A stretch of DNA of 64,000 bases from Oscillospiraceae bacterium. Its GTDB lineage: Bacteria; Bacillota; Clostridia; UBA1212; SIG427. How positions within the stretch are numbered: the stretch's first letter is position 1; every line of letters starts with the position of its first letter. Made by a program: the position numbers and the translations under genes. Shown one piece after another: positions 16,922-26,072 of this stretch. Under the pieces are notes generated by a model. The model had not been told where the DNA came from and ran no database searches. It saw nothing but the letters and a program-made list of their open reading frames with translations. The DNA is taken from contig SVJE01000001.1 in the NCBI GenBank assembly GCA_015069135.1, positions 1 through 64,000 of the forward strand, given 5' to 3'.

Positions 16922-17998
16922 TTATTTTACTTCAACTGTCCAGTTGAATGTATCGCTAAGCTTACCAAGCTGAATACCTGTAACTGTATCATAAAGCTTC
17001 TGGCTAAGCTGACCGATGCTACCATCTTTAATCTGGAATACATCATCTTCATAACGAAGGTGACCGACAGGTGAAATAACAGCAGCTGTACCTGTACCCC
17101 AAACTTCTTCTAAAGTTCCTGTACGTGCAGCTTCTTCTAATTCCTGAACAGAAACTTTACGTTCTTCAACTTCATAGCCCCATGATTTGCAAAGCTCGAT
17201 ACATGTTCTTCTTGTTACACCCGGTAAAATGCTTCCGTTAAGCATAGGTGTTACAACTTTGCCGTTAATCTTGAAGAAAATGTTCATAGCGCCAACTTCT
17301 TCGATGTATTTTCTTTCGACACCGTCAAGCCACAATACCTGGGAATATCCTTCGTCGTGAGCTTTAATCTGTGCAGCCAAAGATGCAACATAGTTACCAC
17401 CGGTTTTAGCTTCACCAATACCACCACGAACAGCTCTTACATATGTGTCTTCAATCCAGATCTTAACAGGGTTAAGTCCCTCCGGATAATATGCACCGGA
17501 AGGAGAAAGAATAATCATGAATTTGTATGTGTCAGAAGGACGAACTCCTAAGAATGGGTCAGTTGCAATAACAAATGGTCTTATATAGAGAGATGTGCCT
17601 TCTGCTGTAGGAATCCAATCCTCGTCAGCTTTAACAACAGCTTTGAGACCTTCTAAAAACAGATCTTCAGGGATTTCAGGAATCATAAGTCTTCTGTTGG
17701 AGTTGTTTGCTCTTTCGATGTTTTTGTCAGGGCGGAACAATAATGTACGTCCGTCAGCAGCTTTATAAGCCTTCATTCCTTCGAACATTTCCTGACCGTA
17801 ATGGAAAACCATTGCAGCAGGGCTTAAACTGATTTCGTGGAAAGGTACCACTCTTGGATCATGCCAACCAATACCTTTAGTATAATCCATTTCAAACATG
17901 TGGTCGGTAAAAATTTTACCGAAACCTAATTTAGACTGATCCTGAGGCTTCTCTTTAGGACTGTCTGTTCTGGTAATTTTAATTTCGTAATTACTCAT
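16922..17998 (-). CDS. ilvE: Branched-chain amino acid aminotransferase
   Basis: 358-residue PLP enzyme of fold type IV, the long 'group II' BCAT typical of Firmicutes. It interconverts Leu, Ile and Val with their 2-oxo acids using glutamate/2-oxoglutarate. Landmarks are [14 protein letters not shown] (about 66-79), YIRPFVIAT, the PLP-lysine region [13 protein letters not shown] (about 195-207), [12 protein letters not shown], and [10 protein letters not shown]. The ATG at 17998 is preceded by GGAGG (minus strand) at 6 bases. The short divergent upstream region has no room for a T-box, so control is probably by simple promoter regulation. Confidence 0.95.
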   Translation of the reverse strand: MSNYEIKITRTDSPKEKPQDQSKLGFGKIFTDHMFEMDYTKGIGWHDPRVVPFHEISLSPAAMVFHYGQEMFEGMKAYKAADGRTLLFRPDKNIERANNSNRRLMIPEIPEDLFLEGLKAVVKADEDWIPTAEGTSLYIRPFVIATDPFLGVRPSDTYKFMIILSPSGAYYPEGLNPVKIWIEDTYVRAVRGGIGEAKTGGNYVASLAAQIKAHDEGYSQVLWLDGVERKYIEEVGAMNIFFKINGKVVTPMLNGSILPGVTRRTCIELCKSWGYEVEERKVSVQELEEAARTGTLEEVWGTGTAAVISPVGHLRYEDDVFQIKDGSIGQLSQKLYDTVTGIQLGKLSDTFNWTVEVK

Positions 17999-18145
17999 TT
18001 TATGCCTCCTGCATTTTACAATTAAATTATAACTTTATTATTATAGCACAGCATAACTAAAAGCAAAAGCTTTTATTTGCCTTTTTTACATTTTACAGTT
18101 ATACTTATTTTCATAAAATATATTTAATTTAAGGTGGAAATTGAA

Positions 18146-18790
18146 ATGACAAAAAAATTATTAATTTTCATATCAGTAGTTGTTTTATGTGTAGCTTTTT
18201 TGTGCGGTTGTTCAGGTAGTGAAAGAAAGCCTATAGAAGACAATTACTCTCTTGAGCAGTATGAAGGGGAGAATCCTGTCGCTGTTATTAAAGTTAAGGA
18301 TTTAGGTAATATCTATGTGGAGTTATATCCTGATGTTGCTCCTAACACAGTCAATAATTTCATATCTTTAGCGAAATCAGGTTATTACGACGGAGCTATT
18401 TTCCATAGAGTAATAGAAAACTTCATGATTCAGGGTGGTGATCCTGAAGGTACAGGCGGAGGTGGTCCGGGATATACAATAAAGGGCGAGTTCTCTTCCA
18501 ATGGTTTTACAAATGACCTTGACCATGAGCGGGGAGTTATTTCCATGGCCAGAAGAGGCGATAGCTACAATTCAGCAGGTAGCCAGTTCTTTATTATGCA
18601 TGTAAACTACCCTTATCTGAACGGGGATTATGCTACTTTCGGAAAAGTGATTTCCGGTATGGATGTAGTGGATGCTATTGCTACTACTGAAACGGATTCT
18701 TCTGACAAACCTGTAGAAGATGTTATCATGGAATCTGTTACTGTTGAAACATGGGGTGTAGAGTATCCGGAGCCTGAGAAAATTCAGTAA
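18146..18790 (+). CDS. Cyclophilin-type peptidyl-prolyl isomerase lipoprotein
   Basis: 214 residues. A lipoprotein signal ends at the lipobox FLCGC (Cys about 21). A linker is followed by a complete cyclophilin domain (about 50-205) with IFHRVIENFMIQGGDPEGTG, GVISMARRG and SAGSQFFI, which includes the catalytic Arg and the Phe/Gln binding residues. It should catalyse proline cis-trans isomerisation outside the membrane, helping secreted proteins to fold. ATG 18146 is used; the GTG at 18134 is part of the AAGGTGG ribosome site. It is divergent from ilvE. Confidence 0.93.
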   Translation: MTKKLLIFISVVVLCVAFLCGCSGSERKPIEDNYSLEQYEGENPVAVIKVKDLGNIYVELYPDVAPNTVNNFISLAKSGYYDGAIFHRVIENFMIQGGDPEGTGGGGPGYTIKGEFSSNGFTNDLDHERGVISMARRGDSYNSAGSQFFIMHVNYPYLNGDYATFGKVISGMDVVDAIATTETDSSDKPVEDVIMESVTVETWGVEYPEPEKIQ

Positions 18791-18795
18791 AATCG

Positions 18796-18824
18796 TTGAC
18801 ATTTACAGGGTGGTATGATATCAT
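18796..18824 (+). promoter_or_regulatory. rplU promoter
   Basis: TTGACA (18796-18801), a 17-bp spacer with a TG extension and TATCAT (18819-18824), placed directly upstream of the L21 leader. Confidence 0.75.
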
Positions 18825-18830
18825 ACACCT

Positions 18831-18925
18831 TGTGCCGCTCTGAGAAGGTTCTTAAATCCATGTCTTTTAATAAACGGCAGGTACCTTTTGAGCTTACGGG
18901 GCACCATACCGTAAGCTGCCAGGCG
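18831..18925 (+). ncRNA. Ribosomal protein L21 leader
   Basis: About 95 nt between the promoter and rplU. The 3' hairpin GCTTACGG/CCGTAAGC (18892-18899, 18909-18916) is extended by GGCAG/CTGCC pairing around it. The position, size and sequence style (AACGGCAGGTACCTTTTGAG) match the L21 leader of Firmicutes, which mediates feedback on the rplU-prp-rpmA operon. A covariance search would confirm this. Confidence 0.8.
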
Positions 18926-18954
18926 AGATAATATTAAATTAGGAGGTGCAAGGT

Positions 18955-19266
18955 ATGTACGCAATTATTGTAACAGGCGGAAAGCAGTACAAGGTTTCTG
19001 AAGGAGATGTAATCTTCGTAGAAAAGCTTAATGCTGAGGCTGAGGAAAAGGTTGTATTTGACAACGTTTTAGCAGTAGGCGAAGGTGAGGACATTGCTTT
19101 TGGTGCTCCTACAGTAGCAGGTGCTACAGTAGAAGGTAAGGTAATCAAAAACGGCAAGGGCAAGAAGATCCGCATTTTCAAGTACAAGCCAAAGAAGGGC
19201 TACAGACGTAGACAGGGCCACAGACAGGCTTATACTCAGGTAGCTATTGAAAAGATAGTAAAGTAA
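18955..19266 (+). CDS. rplU: 50S ribosomal protein L21
   Basis: 103 residues, full length. [18 protein letters not shown] at the start, and [17 protein letters not shown] near the C-terminus (the 23S rRNA-binding loop), are typical of bL21. ATG 18955 follows AGGAGG by 8 bases; the GTG at 18946 overlaps that site. It is the first gene of rplU-prp-rpmA and is preceded by the L21 leader. Confidence 0.97.
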   Translation: MYAIIVTGGKQYKVSEGDVIFVEKLNAEAEEKVVFDNVLAVGEGEDIAFGAPTVAGATVEGKVIKNGKGKKIRIFKYKPKKGYRRRQGHRQAYTQVAIEKIVK

Positions 19267-19273
19267 TTTAATT

Positions 19274-19642
19274 ATGATTAAAGCTGTAATTTCCCGGAAT
19301 AAAGAGGGTCATATAACAGGATTTAGCGTGAAAGGTCACGCAGGATATGCTGAAGAAGGACATGATATTATCTGTTCGGCGGTTTCCGCAATAACATATA
19401 CAGCATTGGGTTATATTGATGAAGTTCTGATGAAGGAAAAAGGATGTAATGTTCAGTTTAATGAATCAGACGGCAATATTAAATGGGACAGATATTACGG
19501 TGAGTCTGCAATCGGAGATATTCGAAGCGCTGAAGTTAATGCAGTGTTAGAGGCTATGGTGATAGGTCTTGTGCAGATCAGAGAATCATATGGTGAGAAG
19601 TATTTGATGATACAATACGAGGAGGTGCATTCCAAATGTTGA
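19274..19642 (+). CDS. prp: Ribosomal-processing cysteine protease Prp
   Basis: 122 residues. [19 protein letters not shown] contains the catalytic His (about 22) and Cys (about 34). By family, Prp removes an N-terminal extension from ribosomal protein L27 in Firmicutes. The adjacent rpmA encodes exactly such an extension, so enzyme and substrate are neighbours. There is no strong ribosome site, so it is likely coupled to rplU. It overlaps rpmA by 7 bases. Confidence 0.95.
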   Translation: MIKAVISRNKEGHITGFSVKGHAGYAEEGHDIICSAVSAITYTALGYIDEVLMKEKGCNVQFNESDGNIKWDRYYGESAIGDIRSAEVNAVLEAMVIGLVQIRESYGEKYLMIQYEEVHSKC

Positions 19643-19914
19643 AAATTAACTTGCAGTTATTTGCTCATAAGAAGGGTTTAGGTAGCTCTAAGAACGGTCG
19701 TGACTCTGAGTCCAAGAGACTGGGTGTCAAGAAGGCTGACGGTCAGCCTGTAATTGCCGGCAACATTATCGTAAGACAGAGAGGAACAAAAATCCATCCA
19801 GGTGTAAACGTTGGTGTGGGTACAGACTATACTCTGTATGCTTTGGTTGACGGAAAGGTTAAGTTCCACAGACTGGGCAGAGATAAGAAGCAGGTATCTG
19901 TAGTAGCTCAGTAA
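19636..19914 (+). CDS. rpmA: 50S ribosomal protein L27 with Prp-cleaved leader
   Basis: 92 residues. The N-terminal extension MLKINLQLF is followed by [15 protein letters not shown], the start of mature bL27. The cleavage site lies between Phe9 and Ala10, matching the Prp consensus. AGGAGG precedes ATG 19636 inside the end of prp. The mature N-terminus reaches the peptidyl-transferase centre, so uncleaved L27 is expected to be non-functional. Confidence 0.97.
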   Translation: MLKINLQLFAHKKGLGSSKNGRDSESKRLGVKKADGQPVIAGNIIVRQRGTKIHPGVNVGVGTDYTLYALVDGKVKFHRLGRDKKQVSVVAQ

Positions 19915-19951
19915 TTTTACAGAGCTGTGATACAGTTTTATTTGACTTGTA

Positions 19952-19984
19952 AAAGGGCAGGCTTAATATGCTTGCCCTTTTTTA
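19952..19984 (+). terminator. rplU operon terminator
   Basis: AAAGGGCAGGC (19952-19962) pairs with GCTTGCCCTTT (19970-19980, one wobble), followed by a T tract. It separates rpmA from obgE, which must use its own promoter or read-through. Confidence 0.88.
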
Positions 19985-20024
19985 CGTAAAATAGCAGTAA
20001 ACTATCTTAAAAGGAGGATGCCGG

Positions 20025-21350
20025 ATGTTTATTGACAGAGCCAAAATATTTATAAAATCAGGTAAAGGCGGAAACGGTATAGTTTCTTTCCGTCGTGAGA
20101 AATATATAGCAGCAGGAGGCCCTGACGGTGGTGATGGTGGTAATGGTGGTAATGTTATTTTTACCGTTGATGAAAACGAAACTACCCTGGCTGAATTCCG
20201 TTTTAAGAGAAAGTATGCTGCAGGAAACGGTGCTGATGGCGGTGCTAACAAGTGTAAAGGTAAAAGAGGAGAAAACATTGTTGTTAAAGTACCTAAGGGA
20301 ACGATTGTGAGAGACAGCGTAACCGGAAGACTTATTGCCGACTTAACATCCAAAGATCAGCAGGTAATAGTTGCTAAAGGCGGTAAAGGCGGTCTAGGCA
20401 ACATGCATTTTGCAACTTCCACAAGACAGGTTCCTAACTTTGCAAGAGCAGGTGAGGAAGGTGTTGAAATGGAGCTTAGTCTTGAACTTAAGCTTCTTGC
20501 AGATGTTGGTTTGGTAGGTTTCCCTAATGTAGGCAAATCAACTTTATTGTCTGTAACAACAGGAGCGAAGCCTGAAATAGCAGACTACCATTTTACCACT
20601 ATAGTTCCTAACCTTGGCGTGGTTTTTGGTGTGTACGGTCCAAGCTTTGTTATGGCGGACATTCCGGGTCTTATTGAAGGTGCTTCTGACGGATTAGGGC
20701 TTGGTCATCAGTTCTTACGTCACGTAGAAAGAACAAGACTTATAGTTCATGTAATTGACATTTCAGGTTCGGAAGGAAGAGATCCTTTTGAGGACTTCTT
20801 GCTTATTAATAACGAACTTTCAAAATATAACGGGAAACTGGCAGCCAGACCACAGATTATTGCTGTGAACAAGATTGATATGCCTGGGGCAGAGGAGAAT
20901 CTTGAGATATTCAAGAAGAAATTTGATGCATGGCTTAAAGAGCACAACGATGATGTGGCTGATGGGCTTGAAAAAGGTGCCTGGAGAATATTTGAGATTT
21001 GTGCGCCGATTTCCCACGGTACCAAAGAGCTTATCGCTTATGTTGAATCTGTTCTCGGTAAAATGCCTGTTGCTGAAATGGAGCAGCCCGGTGAAGAGTA
21101 TATTGTATATTCTCCTGAGGAAGAAGAAAATCTCTTTGAAGTTAACGTGGCTGAAGATGGTGCATACGAGGTTACCGGTAAGTGGATTAAAGGTGTTGTG
21201 GATTCTACTAACCTTTATGACAATGAGTCTGCTCAGTACTTCCAAAGACTTATCAGAAAGAAAGGTCTTGTGGCTGAATTGGAGAGACTTGGTATTCAGG
21301 ATGGAGATCTGGTCAGAATATACGAAACAGAATTCGAGTTCTACAGATAA
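20025..21350 (+). CDS. obgE: GTPase Obg
   Basis: 441 residues with all three family domains: the Gly-rich Obg fold (1-158, GGDGGNGG and similar loops), the GTPase domain (about 160-345: GFPNVGKST, the DIPG switch, NKID), and the OCT domain (about 365-435). Obg binds the 50S subunit, acts in ribosome assembly, and in spore-formers links GTP level to sporulation entry. AAAGGAGG stands 8 bases before ATG 20025. Its position after rplU-prp-rpmA is conserved in Firmicutes. Confidence 0.97.
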   Translation: MFIDRAKIFIKSGKGGNGIVSFRREKYIAAGGPDGGDGGNGGNVIFTVDENETTLAEFRFKRKYAAGNGADGGANKCKGKRGENIVVKVPKGTIVRDSVTGRLIADLTSKDQQVIVAKGGKGGLGNMHFATSTRQVPNFARAGEEGVEMELSLELKLLADVGLVGFPNVGKSTLLSVTTGAKPEIADYHFTTIVPNLGVVFGVYGPSFVMADIPGLIEGASDGLGLGHQFLRHVERTRLIVHVIDISGSEGRDPFEDFLLINNELSKYNGKLAARPQIIAVNKIDMPGAEENLEIFKKKFDAWLKEHNDDVADGLEKGAWRIFEICAPISHGTKELIAYVESVLGKMPVAEMEQPGEEYIVYSPEEEENLFEVNVAEDGAYEVTGKWIKGVVDSTNLYDNESAQYFQRLIRKKGLVAELERLGIQDGDLVRIYETEFEFYR

Positions 21351-21367
21351 AATCAGGACATTAAATC

Positions 21368-21409
21368 AAAGGAGCTGTCTAAAAATTAATTTTTTAAGAC
21401 AGCTCCTTT
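21368..21409. terminator. Bidirectional terminator
   Basis: Perfect 13-bp arms AAAGGAGCTGTCT/AGACAGCTCCTTT (21368-21380, 21397-21409) around an AT-rich loop. It lies between the convergent obgE and permease genes and can serve both. Confidence 0.85.
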
Positions 21410-21414
21410 AGTGT

Positions 21415-22734
21415 TTAGTTATCATCCTTTTTTGTTGGTTCCTCTGAAACCTCTTTTTGGGGTTCTGTTTTATCTTCTGTGAAAGGAATTATTTCAAGAG
21501 TTTCCGGGTCAATGCTTTTTGCATTATGATAATCTTCCTGGTTTAAGGGGAGCCCCTTTTCTCTTATGCGTTTATTTACTATATTTCTTACTATATAGTA
21601 AATTACTGCAAAAAGTGGTACACCTAAGACCATTCCCGTAAAACCAAATAATCCGCCAAATAACAACAGGGAAAAAGTAACCCAGAATTCTGATATACCC
21701 GTAGTAGTTCCTAATATTCTCGGACCAATAATATTTCCATCTATTTGCTGAAGAATAAATATGAAAAGAATAAACCAGAAACATTTTGAAGAATCTACAA
21801 TAAGGATAAGAAAGGCGCTTGGTATAGCTCCAATAAACGGACCAAAGAAAGGAATTATATTTGTAACGCCAATAATCACACTTATAAGAAGTGGGTAGGG
21901 CATTTTGAATACAATCATGAAAACAAAGGCTATAATTCCTACGATGAGTGAATCCAGAATTTTACCTGATAGAAATCCACCAAAAATTTTATGTCCGTGT
22001 CTTGCTGTTTCCAATATGGAGTTTGCTCTTTCTGTATTGAAAAGAGCATAAATGAGTTTTTTGGACTGACATATGAATTTATCTTTTTCTATAAGTGCAT
22101 ATACGGCAACAATTATTCCGATAACTATATTTATCAATACGGACAAAATACCCACGATACCATTAAATAAATATGAAAATGTGCTGTTAAGGCTATTCAT
22201 AAGGCTTCCGCTGTTCAACCATTTGTTTAGTGATTCTATTCCGGAATCAAGAGCATTTTTAACGTAAACCGTCCATTCGGCACCGGCATCCATCTGCTTT
22301 GTATACCAGTCCTGTAAATTTTTAAGCTGTAAAGGGGCAGAACTGATTAATTTTATTACACTGTTATACAGTTCAGGGATAATCATCCACAATAAAATCG
22401 TGATAAGTACTATAACAAAGCTTATTGACAAGAAAATAGAAATTCCTTTAGCTAACTTTTTACCACGGATTTTGTTTTTTATTTTACCGGTAAAAAAGTT
22501 TTCCAGAGGTTTTCTGATTTTTTCTGTCAGCGGATTTACCAGATAGGCGATGGCAACACCATAGACTATAGGGGCCAGTATTTTTGAAAATAAAGAAAAT
22601 ATACCAGTGAGATTGTCTGTCTTACTCAAAAGAAAGAAAGCGACAATTCCTACGAGTATTACTGTAACGTAGGTTATGATTTTTTTCTTTGTTTCTGTAG
22701 TGAAATATCTATTTTTTTCTGAATGTTTATCCAT
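21415..22734 (-). CDS. AI-2E family transporter (YtvI/PerM-like permease)
   Basis: 439 residues with about eight membrane segments: two near the N-terminus, a large extracytoplasmic/coiled segment (about 110-180), and a C-terminal block with the conserved IIPFFGPFIGAIPS and GVPLFAVIYY stretches. The family (PF01594) includes Bacillus YtvI and related permeases. Substrates are mostly unknown, and the 'AI-2E' label does not prove signal export. The acidic cytosolic tail (last ~45 residues) is Glu/Lys/Pro-rich. GGAGG precedes the ATG at 22734. It is monocistronic. Confidence 0.9.
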   Translation of the reverse strand: MDKHSEKNRYFTTETKKKIITYVTVILVGIVAFFLLSKTDNLTGIFSLFSKILAPIVYGVAIAYLVNPLTEKIRKPLENFFTGKIKNKIRGKKLAKGISIFLSISFVIVLITILLWMIIPELYNSVIKLISSAPLQLKNLQDWYTKQMDAGAEWTVYVKNALDSGIESLNKWLNSGSLMNSLNSTFSYLFNGIVGILSVLINIVIGIIVAVYALIEKDKFICQSKKLIYALFNTERANSILETARHGHKIFGGFLSGKILDSLIVGIIAFVFMIVFKMPYPLLISVIIGVTNIIPFFGPFIGAIPSAFLILIVDSSKCFWFILFIFILQQIDGNIIGPRILGTTTGISEFWVTFSLLLFGGLFGFTGMVLGVPLFAVIYYIVRNIVNKRIREKGLPLNQEDYHNAKSIDPETLEIIPFTEDKTEPQKEVSEEPTKKDDN

Positions 22735-22853
22735 TAGTTTTCCTCCGGAAATTCTTTATACACTATAGTATAGCACTAAAATAAATACCATTGCAAAATT
22801 CTCCAAAAAATATTATACTTTATAGGTAAAAAAACGAAAGGGGTTTATGTACA

Positions 22854-23546
22854 ATGAACTATTCACATGAAGTTGAAAATATGCGCTGTGTGAAGCAGGG
22901 ACCTAACCATGGACCAGCTCCTATTCCGGAGGAAGGTCGTTGGGTCAAAGCTAAAGAAATTACTGATATTTCAGGTTTGTCACACGGTGTGGGTTGGTGT
23001 GCTCCACAGCAGGGTACATGTAAGCTTACTCTTAATGTAAAGAACGGTATTATCGAAGAGGCTCTCGTTGAGACTTTAGGTTGTTCCGGTATGACACACT
23101 CTGCAGCTATGGCAGCAGAAATTTTGGGTGGTAAGACTTTGTTGGAAGCTCTTAACACTGACTTGGTTTGCGATGCAATTAACGTAGCAATGAGAGAGAT
23201 TTTCCTCCAGTTGGTTTACGGTAGAACACAGTCTGCTTTCTCTGAAGACGGTTTGCCAATCGGCGCTGGTCTTGAGGACTTAGGTAAGGGCTTAAGAACT
23301 CAGGTTGGTACTATGTATGGTACTAAGGCTAAAGGTGTTAGATACCTTGAAATGGCAGAGGGTTACGTTCTCAGCATTGGTTTGGATGCAGACGGAGAAG
23401 TTATCGGATATAAGTTTGTTCACCTTGGTAAGATGATGGAAGCTATCAAAAATGGCGTAGATCCTAAGGAAGCTTACGAGAAGAACATTGGTACATATGG
23501 TCGTTATGCTGATGCAGTTAAGACTATTGACCCAAGAAAAGAATAA
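22854..23546 (+). CDS. Iron-sulfur scaffold-like partner of the GGGtGRT protein
   Basis: 230 residues. The middle (about 45-110) has the NifU/IscU-like pattern VETLGCSGMTHSAAMAAEILGGKTLLEAL, with a Cys in the place of a cluster ligand, so databases tend to call it a scaffold protein. WCAPQQGTCKL upstream supplies further Cys. It is paired with the GGGtGRT gene (14-base gap), a pairing I recall as conserved in Clostridia. A role in metal or redox chemistry is plausible but unproven. ATG 22854 follows AAAGGGG. Rich use of preferred codons suggests strong expression. Confidence 0.8.
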   Translation: MNYSHEVENMRCVKQGPNHGPAPIPEEGRWVKAKEITDISGLSHGVGWCAPQQGTCKLTLNVKNGIIEEALVETLGCSGMTHSAAMAAEILGGKTLLEALNTDLVCDAINVAMREIFLQLVYGRTQSAFSEDGLPIGAGLEDLGKGLRTQVGTMYGTKAKGVRYLEMAEGYVLSIGLDADGEVIGYKFVHLGKMMEAIKNGVDPKEAYEKNIGTYGRYADAVKTIDPRKE

Positions 23547-23560
23547 GGAGGCGAGATACC

Positions 23561-24559
23561 ATGGTTAAATTTGAAGGTTATGACAGAAGAATAGATACTA
23601 TCAATAAAGCTATGGCTGAGTACGGAATTGCCTCTTTGGAAGATGCAAGAGATATCTGTGCTGCTAAGGGTATTGATGTTGAAGCTATCGTTAAGGGTGT
23701 TCAGCCTATCGCTTTTGAAAATGCTGTATGGGCTTACACATTAGGTTGTGCTATTGCAATTAAGAAGGGCGTTACAAACGCTGCTGATGCTGCTGAAGCT
23801 ATCGGTGTTGGTTTACAGGCTTTCTGTATCCCGGGTTCTGTTGCTGATGCAAGAAACGTAGGTTTAGGTCACGGTAACTTAGGCGCTATGCTGCTTCGTG
23901 AAGATACAAAGTGTTTCTGCTTCCTGGCAGGTCACGAATCTTTCGCTGCTGCTGAAGGTGCTATCGGTATTGCAAGAACAGCTAACAAAGTAAGAAAAGA
24001 ACCACTTCAGGTTATCTTGAATGGTTTAGGTAAAGATGCTGCTTACATTATTTCCAGAATCAACGGCTTTACATACGTTGAAACAGATTACGACTTCACA
24101 ACAAGAGAACTTAAGGTTGTAAGAACAAAAGCTTTCTCTGATGGTGAGCGTTCTAAGGTTAGATGTTACGGTGCTAACGACGTTAACGAAGGTGTTGCTA
24201 TCATGCAGCATGAGCATGTAGAAGTTTCTATTACAGGTAACTCTACAAACCCAACAAGATTCCAGCACTTAGTTGCAGGTACTTACAAGAAATGGGCTAC
24301 AGAAAACGGAGTTAAGTACTTCTCAGTTGCTTCCGGTGGTGGTACAGGTCGTACACTTCACCCAGACAACGTTGCTGCAGGTCCTGCTTCTTATGGTCTT
24401 ACAGACTCCATGGGTCGTATGCACGGTGATGCTCAGTTTGCAGGTTCTTCTTCTGTTCCTGCTCACGTAGAAATGATGGGTCTTATTGGTGCAGGTAACA
24501 ACCCAATGGTTGGTATGACTGTTGCTTGTGCAGTTGCTATTGAAGAAGCTTGCAAATAA
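23561..24559 (+). CDS. GGGtGRT protein (target of element insertion)
   Basis: 332 residues, recognised by the eponymous GGGTGRT motif (about residues 259-265) and glycine-rich loops such as GLGHGNLGAMLL. Biochemical function is unknown; it probably works with the scaffold-like protein just upstream. AAGGAGG lies 10 bases before ATG 23561. The last 94 bases (24466-24559) form the left attachment repeat of a 7.1-kb integrative element, so the C-terminal codons downstream of the crossover come from the element. The encoded protein is unchanged because the differences between the att copies are silent. Codon use indicates high expression. Confidence 0.88.
   Translation: MVKFEGYDRRIDTINKAMAEYGIASLEDARDICAAKGIDVEAIVKGVQPIAFENAVWAYTLGCAIAIKKGVTNAADAAEAIGVGLQAFCIPGSVADARNVGLGHGNLGAMLLREDTKCFCFLAGHESFAAAEGAIGIARTANKVRKEPLQVILNGLGKDAAYIISRINGFTYVETDYDFTTRELKVVRTKAFSDGERSKVRCYGANDVNEGVAIMQHEHVEVSITGNSTNPTRFQHLVAGTYKKWATENGVKYFSVASGGGTGRTLHPDNVAAGPASYGLTDSMGRMHGDAQFAGSSSVPAHVEMMGLIGAGNNPMVGMTVACAVAIEEACK
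24466..24559 (+). repeat. attL of the integrative element
   Basis: 94-bp copy of the 3' end of the GGGtGRT gene, repeated directly at 31464-31557. The block 24485-24559 (75 bp, ending in the TAA stop) is identical in both. The first 15 bases (CGTAGAAATGATGGG) are also identical, with only TCTT versus CTTG between them, and both versions encode Gly-Leu-Ile. The crossover must lie in the 75-bp identical block. Confidence 0.92.
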
Positions 24560-24625
24560 TAAGGATTTTCGGGGCTTTTGCGCTTTTGTAGGGTTCTTGT
24601 TATATAAAAACCAATAAGTGAAATG

Positions 24626-24673
24626 TTAGACACATTATTTTTGGGTTTTCCTGGATGATGTGTCTAATTTTTT
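24626..24673 (+). terminator. Element-supplied terminator behind the GGGtGRT gene
   Basis: TTAGACACAT (24626-24635) pairs with ATGTGTCTAA (24658-24667), followed by T6. The chromosomal terminator beyond attR (31604-31650) has the same stem sequence. Confidence 0.85.
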
Positions 24674-24687
24674 ATTGGAGGTTTGCT

Positions 24688-25623
24688 ATGAAAAAACTGC
24701 AGATGTTAATATCAAATACTATTACATTTGAAGAAGGCTGTAATAAGTATCTTGATAATTGTCGGCAAAGAAATTTAAGAGAGGGGACTATTAATCACTA
24801 CAAGCAAAGTTACACACAGTTTTATAAGTTTTTTAATCCTGAAATGCCAGTTTCAGAAATTACAGAAAGTTCGTACAATAATTATGTTTTGTATTTAAGA
24901 GAAAGTCTTAATAACGATATTAGTATTAACTCTTATCTTAGGGACTTAATAACAACACTGCACTTTCTTATGAATGAGGGATATATTTTACCTTTTAAGA
25001 TGAAAGCAATAAAAGTTGATAAAACGAGAGTTGAAACATATACAGAAGATGAATTACGTTTATTGTTACAAAAACCGAACATTAAAAATTGTAAGTATGT
25101 TGAATATCAATCGTGGGTAATGACGAATTTGCTTTTTTGTACCGGGGTAAGACAAAGAAGTCTTATGAATATTAAAATTAAAGATTTGGATTTTGATAAT
25201 AACTTAATATATGTAAGCGTTACAAAGAATAGAAAACCGCTTCTTGTTCCTATAAATAAAACTATGGGAAACATACTGTCTGAATTTATGAGGTATAGAC
25301 AATATAAAACTTCTGATGATTATTTGTTTTGCAATGTGTTTGGTCAACAGCTTGTCAAAAGCACTTGTTACCACATGCTATATAGTTATAACAAGCGTAG
25401 AGGGGTTAATACTACTGGAATACATAGATACAGACATACTTTTTCAAAACAATGGATTTTGAATGGTGGAAATGTTGTAACCCTCTCCCGCTTATTAGGT
25501 CACAGTTCCCTTCAGATAACACAAAATTACATAAATTTACTTGTTTCTGACGTTGCAAAACAAGTTGAAGAAATTAATCTGATTGATATGTTTAGTGACA
25601 AAAAATATATAAAAATGAGGTGA
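24688..25623 (+). CDS. int: Tyrosine recombinase/integrase
   Basis: 311 residues. A SAM-like N-terminal core-binding domain (about 10-100) is followed by the catalytic domain (about 120-300). The catalytic set is visible: Arg in CTGVRQRSL, Lys in VTKNRKP, HRYRH (His-x-x-Arg), LLGHSSLQIT, and the nucleophile Tyr in TQNYINL. The ATG at 24688 follows TGGAGG by 5 bases; an earlier in-frame ATG lies in the terminator stem. Adjacent to attL, it is the enzyme expected to have integrated the element into the GGGtGRT gene and, with a directionality factor, to excise it. Confidence 0.95.
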   Translation: MKKLQMLISNTITFEEGCNKYLDNCRQRNLREGTINHYKQSYTQFYKFFNPEMPVSEITESSYNNYVLYLRESLNNDISINSYLRDLITTLHFLMNEGYILPFKMKAIKVDKTRVETYTEDELRLLLQKPNIKNCKYVEYQSWVMTNLLFCTGVRQRSLMNIKIKDLDFDNNLIYVSVTKNRKPLLVPINKTMGNILSEFMRYRQYKTSDDYLFCNVFGQQLVKSTCYHMLYSYNKRRGVNTTGIHRYRHTFSKQWILNGGNVVTLSRLLGHSSLQITQNYINLLVSDVAKQVEEINLIDMFSDKKYIKMR

Positions 25624-25629
25624 AAAGAA

Positions 25630-25917
25630 ATGATTAAATTTACAGGGAAAAACGAAAATGAACAGTTTGTATCCATTTTGATTAATGATGAAATGTCAAC
25701 TAAAAAGGTATATGAGCACGTAAAATCTTTATATGATTCTATTAATTTATGTTTTTATAAGATGGATGATGAAGAAATTGTTTTAAAATTAACAAGCGAT
25801 ATTGAGTATGGCTTCTCACTTAATGAGTTGAGGCAAACTGTAAACAAAATAGCCAATGCTACGATTACATGCTTCTGTGTTGATTTACAGGTACCAAGCC
25901 AAAGATACATGTGGTAA
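25630..25917 (+). CDS. Small unrecognised element protein
   Basis: 95 residues, 6 bases after int and with AGGTGAAAAG before ATG 25630, so it is co-transcribed with int. It is an alpha/beta-like sequence, acidic in the centre, without membrane segments. A recombination directionality role would fit the position, but the protein has no obvious winged-helix motif. Its last 160 bases overlap the 3' part of the opposing XRE gene, and its final few residues may be read-through past a deletion junction. Confidence 0.6.
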   Translation: MIKFTGKNENEQFVSILINDEMSTKKVYEHVKSLYDSINLCFYKMDDEEIVLKLTSDIEYGFSLNELRQTVNKIANATITCFCVDLQVPSQRYMW

Positions 25918-26072
25918 AAGGATAATAATACCTCTGTACTTGGTGTTCTTTCACCGGTTTCATATCCTGATACAATTGAAGGGGAAATTCCTGTTTTTTC
26001 AGCAACTTGTTTTTGTGAATATCCATATTGCATACGTAAGTATTTTAAGTTTTCAGGTAATCCTTTAATCAT
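25755..26072 (-). CDS. XRE-family HTH repressor, probably truncated
   Basis: 105 residues in the open frame. The N-terminal helix-turn-helix is clear (residues 5-60: LKYLRMQYGYSQKQVAEKTG, SPSIVSGYETGERTPS). The ATG at 26072 has GGAGGTG 6 bases upstream on the minus strand. After about residue 65 the sequence no longer looks like an XRE protein and is simply the antisense of the opposing gene, so the original C-terminus may have been lost by a deletion. It probably regulates the divergent zinc-ribbon gene and int. A short CTTATTGT motif recurs at about 26090 and 26158 in the divergent region. Confidence 0.75.
   Translation of the reverse strand: MIKGLPENLKYLRMQYGYSQKQVAEKTGISPSIVSGYETGERTPSTEVLLSFYHMYLWLGTCKSTQKHVIVALAILFTVCLNSLSEKPYSISLVNFKTISSSSIL

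Noticed and set aside
17999-18145. T-box or other riboswitch before ilvE
   Set aside because: The divergent gap is only about 145 bp, contains two promoters, and lacks the T-box signature and an antiterminator/terminator pair.
24560-24625. tRNA gene as the integration target of the element
   Set aside because: No tRNA-like sequence lies at either end; the repeats are the 3' end of the GGGtGRT coding sequence.
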